Assembly: GCA_017547315.1 (NCBI GenBank)
Contig: JAFYQA010000210.1
Coordinates: forward strand, 1-10,104
Origin: Roseburia sp.
Lineage (GTDB): Bacteria > Bacillota_A > Clostridia > Lachnospirales > Lachnospiraceae
DNA length: 10,104 nt
Direction: 5' to 3'
Within the stretch, counting starts at the first letter, position 1; each line of letters opens with the position of its first letter. The translations under genes and the position numbers were made by a program. Shown here piece after piece: positions 1 through 5,584 of this stretch. Below the pieces are notes generated by a model, which saw only the letters and a program-made list of their open reading frames with translations, ran no database searches and was not told the DNA's origin.

Positions 1-1
1 C

Positions 2-130
2 AGTATGAAATACGAAGAAAGCTATCGTGGCCTTTGGGCAGGTAATTATTTCTACATTGTAAATCCAGCGGAGATTTGGAGTTTTGATTATGTGAAAGAT
101 TATGAGGCAGTGGATGAGTTTTCTTTTTAA
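2..130 (+). CDS. 3' end of an unrecognised protein (partial)
   Basis: An open frame enters from the left edge and runs 42 codons to a TAA at 128-130. The visible C-terminus is rich in aromatic and acidic residues (for example GNYFYIVNPAEIWSFDYV). It shows no signal peptide, membrane segment or motif that I recognise. The reading is credible as coding because it stays open to the edge and has a balanced amino-acid make-up, but only a short tail is visible. The next gene starts 106 bases downstream on the same strand, so the two could share a transcript. I assign no function. Confidence 0.6.
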   Translation, partial: SMKYEESYRGLWAGNYFYIVNPAEIWSFDYVKDYEAVDEFSF

Positions 131-236
131 AGAGTTGTCCGGTAATTATTGATTGCATGGATTGTAGAAGAAGGACTCAAGAATGTGAAAGTATGTTTTG
201 ACAGTAGATTAAGTGAGGAAAGGAGTTCGTGATTAA

Positions 237-848
237 ATGCGATTGAAAAGAAATTATTTCTTAATATGGATGTTGGTGCCTTTGTTTATGATTAACATGG
301 TAGCTTGTGGAACTGGATCTATTTTCGGTGACGAATCAGAAGAAATAGAACATAGAACTGAACAACAAATATACAACGAGCAGGAATATAATAATGTTGA
401 TAGCAGTCAGGAACTGGAGAGTGAATTGCAGCAACCAGCGGGATATGAGGAAGGTCCGGAAGGGCATCCAACACCGGCATTGGATGCGTGGGGAGTGACA
501 TTAAGTGTTAAAGATGTGACACCAGAAGGTTTGACGATTGTATGTATACAGTCGGGTGTTACACCGACCGGAGAACTTAGCACGGGGACTTATTATGCTT
601 TGGAACGTAAAGAAGCGGATGTATGGATTCCGGTTGCAGATATATTGGAAGATAAAGAGGTATGCTGGGACGCAGTAGCATGGATAATTACTTTGAACGG
701 AATGACAGAATGGGAAGTTGATTGGGAACGGTTATATGGTAGTCTGGCTCCGGGACACTATCGTATTGGAAAAGAGATTATGGATTTCCGTGGAACCGGC
801 GATTATGATAAACAAATGTATTACGCAGAATTTGAGATAGAAGAATAG
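237..848 (+). CDS. Lipoprotein with C-terminal bacterial Ig-like domain (Big_14-like)
   Basis: The 203-residue protein begins with a lipoprotein signal: basic MRLKR, a hydrophobic stretch at 8-22 and the lipobox MVAC with the lipidated Cys at 24. It should be anchored to the outer face of the membrane. Residues 25-75 are a polar, acidic and Gln-rich spacer. Residues 80-203 resemble the Ig-like domain common in Lachnospiraceae lipoproteins and BlaR1-like sensors, with the blocks YYALERKEADVW, VDWERLYGSL and PGHYRIGKEIMDF. The start is supported by AGGAG at 221-225, 11 bases upstream. The domain is usually a protein-binding or structural module and no catalytic residues are visible. The ligand and role are unknown. 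The GNAT gene follows on the same strand with a 72-base gap. Confidence 0.8.
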   Translation: MRLKRNYFLIWMLVPLFMINMVACGTGSIFGDESEEIEHRTEQQIYNEQEYNNVDSSQELESELQQPAGYEEGPEGHPTPALDAWGVTLSVKDVTPEGLTIVCIQSGVTPTGELSTGTYYALERKEADVWIPVADILEDKEVCWDAVAWIITLNGMTEWEVDWERLYGSLAPGHYRIGKEIMDFRGTGDYDKQMYYAEFEIEE

Positions 849-874
849 GAGTTACTGTTGTAATTTTAACTTAA

Positions 875-902
875 AATCATTATTATAAAAATAGTAATGA
901 TT
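875..902 (+). repeat. AT-rich inverted repeat directly before the GNAT ribosome binding site
   Basis: A 12-bp stem, aatcattattat against atagtaatgatt, with a single T-G wobble and an AAAA loop. It ends at 902, directly before the Shine-Dalgarno sequence at 903-910. No U-tract follows, so it is not an obvious terminator. It could modulate ribosome access weakly, but the stem is almost all A-T and may not be stable. Confidence 0.5.
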
Positions 903-920
903 GGAAGGAGAAATAACGAA

Positions 921-1373
921 ATGGTAAAATATCAGTATATTACATTAAGGGAAAATCCTGCATTAACAGATTTAGCGGCAGAATGGTTCCATAGTAAATG
1001 GGGTGTGCCCAAGGAAGCATATTTAGAATGTATGAATGCTTATCTGAATAAGGAAACGGAGTATGGCTGGTATTTGTGCCTGGCTGATGAGAAAATTATT
1101 GCGGGAATGGGAGTTATTGAAAATGATTTCCATGACAGAAAAGATCTTACGCCAAACGTATGCGCCGTCTATACAGAGGAAGAGTATCGGTGTAAAGGGA
1201 TTGCCGGGAATCTATTAAATATGGTGGTAGACGATTTAAAGAGTAAAGGAGTAACACCAGTCTATTTAGTAACAGACCATACGGGTTTTTATGAACGATA
1301 TGGATGGGAATTTTTGTGTATGGTGCAGGGGGATGGTGAACCGGACATGACAAGGATGTATATCCATAGATAG
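921..1373 (+). CDS. GNAT-family N-acetyltransferase
   Basis: A 150-residue cytoplasmic enzyme of the GNAT superfamily, which transfers an acetyl group from acetyl-CoA to an amine. The acetyl-CoA-binding motif A is at about 81-99, with the pyrophosphate-binding signature R90-x-x-G93-x-A95 in YRCKGIAGNLL. The later motif TGFYERYGWEF at 121-131 is the usual strand and turn near the C-terminus, with a conserved Tyr. I chose ATG 921 because GGAAGGAG at 903-910 lies 10 bases upstream; an in-frame ATG at 897 would put that site inside the gene. The length is normal for a single-domain GNAT. The substrate cannot be read from sequence. A strong terminator follows at 1390-1431. Confidence 0.88.
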   Translation: MVKYQYITLRENPALTDLAAEWFHSKWGVPKEAYLECMNAYLNKETEYGWYLCLADEKIIAGMGVIENDFHDRKDLTPNVCAVYTEEEYRCKGIAGNLLNMVVDDLKSKGVTPVYLVTDHTGFYERYGWEFLCMVQGDGEPDMTRMYIHR

Positions 1374-1389
1374 TGTTGAATTTGGAGAA

Positions 1390-1437
1390 AAAAGTATCCA
1401 TCCATTCTGAGAGTAATGGATGGATACTTTTCTTATT
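1390..1437 (+). terminator. Intrinsic terminator of the GNAT gene
   Basis: A perfect 17-bp stem (1390-1406 with 1415-1431) with an 8-base loop. The T run at the end of the right arm continues as a T-rich stretch (tttctt). It lies 17 bases after the GNAT stop. The A-rich left arm could also terminate minus-strand transcription. It separates the GNAT unit from the thi operon. Confidence 0.9.
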
Positions 1438-1556
1438 TCTTTATAGGAAATTTCTCAAATCGTCAAAAATAGTGGATAATGAACTGGGAAAAAATGACAT
1501 CACAAAAGAGCGAAGTTGCAGTTTCGCCATGACGTTGATTAAGAATTTAATAATCC

Positions 1557-1585
1557 TTTACAAATCAATTTTATAATGTTAGAAT
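1557..1585 (+). promoter_or_regulatory. Promoter of the thi operon, extended -10 type
   Basis: A -35 box TTTACA at 1557-1562 and a -10 box TAGAAT at 1580-1585 are separated by exactly 17 bases, with a TGT extension (1577-1579) before the -10. Transcription would begin near 1592, just where the riboswitch aptamer starts. The rest of 1438-1556 shows no gene that I can support. An alternative TATAAT at 1572-1577 has no -35 box at a suitable distance. Confidence 0.7.
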
Positions 1586-1592
1586 AAAACTC

Positions 1593-1682
1593 AACAGACA
1601 GGGGTGCCCATTTGGGCTGAGATCGACAGTGTCGAGTCCCTTATTACCTGATCCAGATAATGCTGGCGTAGGGAGTCGATGA
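1593..1682 (+). promoter_or_regulatory. TPP riboswitch (thi-box) aptamer
   Basis: All conserved blocks of the thiamin pyrophosphate aptamer are present in order: GGGGTGCC at 1601-1608, GGCTGAGA at 1615-1622, ACCTGATC at 1646-1653, and GATAATGCTGGCGTAGGGA ending at 1674. The CTGAGA block forms the pyrimidine-binding arm, and the GATAATG/GGCG segment the pyrophosphate-binding arm. A short closing stem pairs GAC (1597-1599) with GTC (1675-1677). A terminator follows about 25 bases later, so control is probably by transcription attenuation: TPP bound, genes off. It precedes the HMP transporter genes. Confidence 0.97.
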
Positions 1683-1707
1683 ATATTCTTAATGAGAATG
1701 TATCAAG

Positions 1708-1739
1708 CGGCTTACCTATAGAGGGTAAGCCGTTTTTTT
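1708..1739 (+). terminator. Riboswitch-controlled intrinsic terminator
   Basis: A perfect 9-bp stem, CGGCTTACC (1708-1716) with GGTAAGCCG (1724-1732), a 7-base loop and seven T residues at 1733-1739. It lies between the TPP aptamer and the first transporter gene, as expected for an attenuating expression platform. A smaller hairpin (ATTCT/AGAAT, 1685-1699) sits between aptamer and terminator. Confidence 0.93.
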
Positions 1740-1820
1740 GATTTATAGAAATGTTGGGTTATTTTGAAAAAGTAAGAGCTTCCTATTGAATTAGAAAAAC
1801 GTTTTGAGAGAATCTATTGA

Positions 1821-2600
1821 ATGGGAGCGATACAAAATATGAAGCAATACAAAAAATATATGTTACCAACAATAACACTATGTCTGGTACTTGGAATTTG
1901 GGAAACGCTCGTAAAAATACTAGAAATCAGTTCTTATGTTCTGCCAGCGCCAAGTAAGATTACTATGGCAGTGATGACAGATTTTAGTAACCTATGGATG
2001 CATTCGATGGTGACGTTGCAAGAAGCAGTTTTAGGACTGGTGATTTCTACAGTACTGGCGATATTGATTGCAGTTTTGATGGATCTTAGTAGTACTGTTT
2101 ATCATAGTTTGTTTCCATATCTGGTGGTGACACAAACGGTTCCTGTACTCGTACTTGGTCCGTTATTTACGATATGGTTTGGTTTTGGGATGATGCCGAA
2201 AGTATTGATTGTAATTTTGATGTGCTTTTTCCCTATTGTAATTTCCTTGAGTGATGCCTTAAAAAATGTAGATAAAAATCAGATGAATCTGCTTCGAAGT
2301 TTTGGGGCAAACAAGTTTCAGCAGTATGTATATGTAAAACTGCCTGCGGCAGCAACGGCATTGGTATCGGGCTTAAAGGTTTCCGCAACTTACTGTATTG
2401 GTGGAGCAATTGTAGGTGAATGGCTGAGTGCATCAGCCGGACTAGGCTATTATATGATTCGTTTAAAAAATGGATTTATGATGGATAAAGTATTTGCATG
2501 TGTATTGGCAATTATTTTCTGGAGTCTGGTGTTGAATTTTGCAGTGACTTTGCTAGAGAAAATAGTGTTCCCATATACAAGAAAACGCAAAGCAATGTGA
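1821..2600 (+). CDS. thiX: ABC transporter permease for HMP/thiamin precursor (ThiX-like)
   Basis: A 259-residue integral membrane protein of the binding-protein-dependent permease family (BPD_transp_1, as in SsuC/TauC/ThiX importers). About six hydrophobic segments are visible, roughly at 15-33, 65-87, 98-120, 125-145, 185-205 and 225-245. The loop that contacts the ATPase (EAA-type) is the region around 155-185, with SFGANKFQQYVYVKLPAA and SGL. It would form the membrane channel for the pyrimidine precursor. The TPP riboswitch upstream and the ThiY-like and ThiZ-like partners downstream set the assignment. The start is ambiguous. ATG 1821 has GAGAG at 1806-1810, and ATG 1839 (residue 7, MKQYKKY) has GGGAG at 1823-1827; both spacings are 10-11 bases. 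Confidence 0.9.
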   Translation: MGAIQNMKQYKKYMLPTITLCLVLGIWETLVKILEISSYVLPAPSKITMAVMTDFSNLWMHSMVTLQEAVLGLVISTVLAILIAVLMDLSSTVYHSLFPYLVVTQTVPVLVLGPLFTIWFGFGMMPKVLIVILMCFFPIVISLSDALKNVDKNQMNLLRSFGANKFQQYVYVKLPAAATALVSGLKVSATYCIGGAIVGEWLSASAGLGYYMIRLKNGFMMDKVFACVLAIIFWSLVLNFAVTLLEKIVFPYTRKRKAM

Positions 2601-2614
2601 TTGCAGTAGAGATT

Positions 2615-2643
2615 TTGAAATTAAAAAATATATTTTTTATAAA
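2615..2643 (+). promoter_or_regulatory. Possible internal promoter before thiY
   Basis: TTGAAA at 2615-2620 and TATAAA at 2638-2643 are separated by 17 bases. The spacer is almost entirely a perfect 16-base palindrome (AAAAAATATATTTTTT, 2623-2638). The unusually wide 139-base gap between permease and binding protein leaves room for it. It would let the binding protein be made in excess of the permease. The very AT-rich composition makes chance matches likely. Confidence 0.4.
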
Positions 2644-2704
2644 ATTTGGGTATAGTTGAGCCGGCTAATAGACATATACTCAAAGCAATAAAATATTTAT
2701 GCTC

Positions 2705-2718
2705 ACCGCAAAAGCGGT
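2705..2718 (+). repeat. Small GC hairpin before the thiY ribosome binding site
   Basis: ACCGC and GCGGT form a 5-bp stem with an AAAA loop, 6 bases upstream of the thiY ribosome binding site (GAGAGGA, 2724-2730). No T-tract follows. It could protect the 5' end of a downstream message segment or affect translation; either is speculative. Confidence 0.4.
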
Positions 2719-2739
2719 AGAATGAGAGGAAAATGAAAA

Positions 2740-3786
2740 ATGAAAAAAACAAAAGTAGCAGCATTTTTTATGGCAGCGGTTATGATGCTTTCCGCTTGCG
2801 GAGGCGGTAATGCAGAAAGTCAGCAAAATAATGTCTCAAATGACACACAGGGAACAGAACAGGAATCACAGCAGCAGGAAGCTGCACAGTTAAAAGAAGT
2901 GACGCTGGTATTAGATTATGTTCCAAATACGAATCACACCGGTTTTTATGTGGCAGAAAAATTAGGCTATTTTGAAGCGCAGGGACTGGATGTGGAAATC
3001 ATTGAACCGGGAGATAATGATTCAACGACACTTTGTGCAGTGGGAAAAGCAGAATTTGCTGTTACCTATCAGGAAAATGTAACTTATGCACGTACTGCTT
3101 CAGAAGCACTTCCAATTCGTGCAATTGCAACAATTATTCAGCACAATACTTCCGGTTTTGTAACCAATGCAGATGCAGGAATTGTAACACCGAAGGATTT
3201 TGAGGGCAAGGTATATGCCGGATGGCAGGCTCCAAGTGAAGCTGCTGTCTTAGAAGCGGTAATGAAAAAATATGATGCGGATTTTAGCAAACTGACGATG
3301 GTTGGAGCAACCGGAAGCGGTTTGGGTGCAATGACAAATGGTATTGATATTCAGTGGGAATTTGAAGGCTGGTCTGTGATTAATGATAAAATGAATGGTT
3401 ATGATGTTTCTTATGTTCCAGTAAAGGATTTGGATGAGCGTCTGGATTATTATACTCCTGTCATTATTACAAATGAAAAGATGTTGAATGAGGATGCCGA
3501 AATTGTACAGGCATTTATGAATGCGGTAAAGCAGGGATACGAATATGCGATTGCAAATCCAGAGGAATCGGCAGAAATTTTGGCAGAAATCATACCGGAA
3601 TATGATATCGAATTCTTAAAAGAATCTCAGAAATTTTTATCTGCTCAATATAGTTTAGATAGTGAAGTTTGGGGCATGATGAAAGATGAAGTTTGGGATA
3701 ATTATACCGAATTTATGTATGAATATGGTTTGATTGATAAGACGATTGCTGCTGGTGAGCAGTACACAAATGATTTTATAAAATAA
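2740..3786 (+). CDS. thiY: Substrate-binding lipoprotein for HMP/thiamin precursor (ThiY-like, NMT1/THI5 family)
   Basis: A 348-residue extracytoplasmic binding protein. The signal peptide ends in lipobox LSAC with the lipid-anchored Cys at 20, followed by a polar Gln/Glu-rich linker to about residue 50. The mature domain starts with the signature LVLDYVPNTNHTGFYVAEKLGYF at 56-78 and GLDVEIIEPGDN at 82-93, characteristic of NMT1/THI5-like proteins that bind hydroxymethylpyrimidine or related heterocycles. Length is typical. GAGAGGA at 2724-2730, 9 bases before the ATG, supports the start. It should capture the ligand and deliver it to the ThiX-like permease. The exact ligand (HMP or N-formylaminopyrimidine) cannot be settled from sequence; riboflavin-type relatives exist, but the TPP riboswitch argues for a thiamin precursor. 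Confidence 0.92.
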   Translation: MKKTKVAAFFMAAVMMLSACGGGNAESQQNNVSNDTQGTEQESQQQEAAQLKEVTLVLDYVPNTNHTGFYVAEKLGYFEAQGLDVEIIEPGDNDSTTLCAVGKAEFAVTYQENVTYARTASEALPIRAIATIIQHNTSGFVTNADAGIVTPKDFEGKVYAGWQAPSEAAVLEAVMKKYDADFSKLTMVGATGSGLGAMTNGIDIQWEFEGWSVINDKMNGYDVSYVPVKDLDERLDYYTPVIITNEKMLNEDAEIVQAFMNAVKQGYEYAIANPEESAEILAEIIPEYDIEFLKESQKFLSAQYSLDSEVWGMMKDEVWDNYTEFMYEYGLIDKTIAAGEQYTNDFIK

Positions 3787-3797
3787 GGATTGTAAAA

Positions 3798-4523
3798 ATG
3801 AAGCTTCAAATAAAAGATGTTTCCATTTCATTTGAGAATGATTGTATATTAGAAAAATTGTGTTTGGACATAGAAGAGGGCGAATTTGTGGCACTGGTTG
3901 GTCCTTCCGGATGTGGGAAGAGTACATTGCTGAATGTATTAGCAGGTGTGTTAGAACCGGAGGAAGGCAGTGTTTATGTGAATGATACAAAGATACACGG
4001 AGTTTCTTCACATTTTGCTTATATGCCACAGAACGACTTGCTTTTGCCGTGGAAAACCATTCTGGATAATGTTACATTATATGGTGCACTTCATGGACAG
4101 AAAAAAGAAGCAGAAAAAAAGGCTTTGCAGGAGTTTGAAGTTTTTGGACTGAAGGGTTATGAAAAATCTTATCCGAGTGAACTTTCAGGCGGGATGCGCC
4201 AGCGAGCAGCATTTTTGCGAACAGCGTTGTGCAGTGCAGATATTATGCTTCTTGATGAGCCGTTTGGGGCATTGGATGTAATTACGCGTAATGATATGCA
4301 GGACTGGCTGTTGCGGCTTCGTGCAGAACTGGGGCGAACAACACTTTTGGTAACACATGATATTGATGAAGCCTTGTATCTGGCAGATCGTATTGTAATA
4401 TTAGGCGGCAGACCAGCAACGGTAGTGCGCGAAATCAATTTAAAAAATGTACAAAAAAGCAGGGAATGGCTGTATGACCAGACGGGACTTCGTAAAGAAA
4501 TTCACAGCCTGTTAAAGTCATGA
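3798..4523 (+). CDS. thiZ: ABC transporter ATP-binding protein for HMP/thiamin precursor (ThiZ-like)
   Basis: A 241-residue cytoplasmic ATPase that energises the importer. All motifs are intact: Walker A GPSGCGKST (35-43), Q-loop Gln78 in MPQND, ABC signature LSGGMRQR (129-136), Walker B IMLLDEP (149-155), D-loop ALD (158-160) and switch His187 in VTHD. It belongs to the SsuB/TauB/ThiZ subfamily of short nitrate/sulfonate/pyrimidine-type ATPases. The AAGGA ribosome binding site (3785-3789) overlaps the thiY stop, 8 bases before the ATG, so the two are tightly coupled. Its TGA overlaps the ATG of the next gene (ATGA). Confidence 0.95.
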   Translation: MKLQIKDVSISFENDCILEKLCLDIEEGEFVALVGPSGCGKSTLLNVLAGVLEPEEGSVYVNDTKIHGVSSHFAYMPQNDLLLPWKTILDNVTLYGALHGQKKEAEKKALQEFEVFGLKGYEKSYPSELSGGMRQRAAFLRTALCSADIMLLDEPFGALDVITRNDMQDWLLRLRAELGRTTLLVTHDIDEALYLADRIVILGGRPATVVREINLKNVQKSREWLYDQTGLRKEIHSLLKS

Positions 4524-5233
4524 TAGGGTTGGTAGATGGTCACATTCATGCGACAAAAGAATTATTGTCGGTTCTGAAAAAGAATTGTGTATATTGTATT
4601 GCTAATTCAGATAATTTGCAGGAGTATGAATGGTTGAAAAATGCCAATATACCAGAAATGATCGTTTCAGTAGGGATTCATCCATGGAAGGCGGATGTGA
4701 CAGATTGGCAGGAAATGGAAACGATTTTAAGAGAAGCAAAAGTAATAGGTGAGATAGGCTTGGATAATGTTTGGTGTAATGTCGATATGGAGACTCAGCG
4801 AAAGGTTTTTTTGAAGCAGTTAGAGTTAGCAAGGGACTCACAAAAACCTGTCATACTGCATACCAAAGGAATGGAAAAGGAAATATTAGAAATCATCCGT
4901 GAATTTCCAAATCGGTATTTGGTACACTGGTATTCTTGTGAGAACTATTTAGAAGAATATATAAAAATGGGATGTTGGTTTACCGTGGGTCCTGCGATAT
5001 TACAAGATAAGTCAGTAGAAGCTGTAGCAAGGAAAGTACCGATAGAACGTTTATTAATTGAGTCTGACGGTTTGGAAGGGATAAGCTGGGGACAGAATCG
5101 GGAAATTAGAGGATCAGATTATATAGAAGCAATGGAAAAGCATCTCTATACAGTAGCTGACATCTGTGGATGCAAGGTGGAGAGTTTATTGAAGCAGATG
5201 AAACAAAATTTCGTAGAGTTTATACAAGGTTAA
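4520..5233 (+). CDS. TatD-family metal-dependent hydrolase in the thi operon
   Basis: A 237-residue amidohydrolase-superfamily TIM-barrel protein of the TatD type. The metal ligands are in place: H8 and H10 in DGHIH, E78 in IGEIGLD, H114 in VILHTKG, H136 in YLVHWYS and D183 in LIESDG. The VGIHPW block at 51-56 is also typical. It has no signal peptide, so it is cytoplasmic. Its ATG overlaps the thiZ stop, and only a weak ribosome binding site is visible, which suggests translational coupling. Classical TatD proteins act as DNases or D-aminoacyl-tRNA deacylases; the superfamily also contains amidases and deaminases. Membership of a TPP-controlled operon suggests that it hydrolyses an imported thiamin precursor, perhaps filling the role of the deformylase YlmB. 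That function is inference; the family call is firm. Confidence 0.88.
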   Translation: MIGLVDGHIHATKELLSVLKKNCVYCIANSDNLQEYEWLKNANIPEMIVSVGIHPWKADVTDWQEMETILREAKVIGEIGLDNVWCNVDMETQRKVFLKQLELARDSQKPVILHTKGMEKEILEIIREFPNRYLVHWYSCENYLEEYIKMGCWFTVGPAILQDKSVEAVARKVPIERLLIESDGLEGISWGQNREIRGSDYIEAMEKHLYTVADICGCKVESLLKQMKQNFVEFIQG

Positions 5234-5235
5234 GA

Positions 5236-5473
5236 AAAAGAGTTTTTTTGTAGTAAACTTCTAAAACCAACATAGAAGTACCACATTTGGAACAACAGAG
5301 AGGGTCGTATCCGAAGGAGAGAAGTTACCGGCACCGCCAAAAGAAGGGTCACCACAATGAATCATCTTGTTGATATTTCGGATGACAGCAGGCTGAGGGC
5401 GGAGTTCATAAATGATATGTTCATAATAGAATTTTACAATAAAACAAGCCAAAGAAAAACCCCTTCCCCTCAT
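5236..5473 (-). pseudogene. Relic of an IS91-like zinc-finger transposase with internal deletion
   Basis: On the minus strand, two reading frames look like opposite ends of one transposase. The first (from about 5473 down to 5332) reads FYYEHIIYELRPQPAVIRN and then INKMIHCGDPSFGGA, like the N-terminal zinc-binding domain (Zn_Tnp_IS91-like). In another frame (about 5322 down to 5236), SFGYDPLCCSKCGTSMLVLE and VYYKKT resemble the C-terminal zinc knuckle of the same group. The catalytic middle is missing and the frame shifts at about 5325-5335, so it cannot make a working enzyme. GC over 5281-5410 is about 49 percent, well above the surroundings. The family call comes from memory of motif patterns and is moderate; that it is a decayed foreign fragment is more secure. 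It starts at the end of the TatD-like gene without damaging its C-terminus. Confidence 0.5.
5257..5279. repeat. 7-bp perfect inverted repeat in the transposase relic
   Basis: ACTTCTA (5257-5263) and TAGAAGT (5273-5279) flank a 9-base loop. No T-tract follows on either strand, so this is not a terminator. It falls within the C-terminal remnant of the transposase and may be chance. Confidence 0.4.
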
Positions 5474-5490
5474 GAATGAGGGGCTAGGGG
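5455..5490 (-). terminator. GC-rich hairpin, probable terminator for the minus-strand peptidase gene
   Basis: The stem pairs CCCCTCAT (5466-5473) with ATGAGGGG (5476-5483), then CCCCT (5460-5464) with AGGGG (5486-5490) across a small internal loop. Read on the minus strand it is followed by TTTTT (5455-5459 on plus), the pattern of an intrinsic terminator. The DUF885 gene is transcribed towards it and ends about 95 bases away. Confidence 0.6.
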
Positions 5491-5497
5491 AGTTGAG

Positions 5498-5517
5498 AGT
5501 GTCGAAGACACTTTTTT
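5498..5517 (+). terminator. Plus-strand intrinsic terminator at the end of the thi operon region
   Basis: AGTGTC and GACACT form a 6-bp stem with a GAA loop, and the T run extends through 5517. It is the first good plus-strand terminator after the TatD-like gene, about 265 bases downstream of its stop, and faces the minus-strand terminator beside it. A perfect AT palindrome (ATAAAAAATTTTTTAT, 5521-5536) follows. Confidence 0.65.
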
Positions 5518-5584
5518 ATTATAAAAAATTTTTTATGAGAAGTATGTTGTAATGAGTGTACGTGAAACATTTGTTGAATAAAAT

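Noticed and set aside
198..203. TTGACA resembling a perfect -35 box before the lipoprotein gene
   Set aside because: No -10-like hexamer lies 16-18 bases downstream; that position holds the AGGAG ribosome binding site.
146..232. 28-codon open stretch between the partial first gene and the lipoprotein
   Set aside because: No start with a ribosome binding site, flanked by stops, and ends over the lipoprotein's ribosome binding site; most likely chance.
1373..1576. 67-codon plus-strand ORF overlapping the GNAT stop
   Set aside because: It runs straight through the perfect 17-bp terminator hairpin and the thi promoter region, has no ribosome binding site of its own and resembles no family.
5276..5479. 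Plus-strand open frame of about 68 codons, with an internal ATG at 5357, across the island
   Set aside because: It is the antisense of the transposase-like minus-strand remnant, lacks a good ribosome binding site and matches no family that I recognise.
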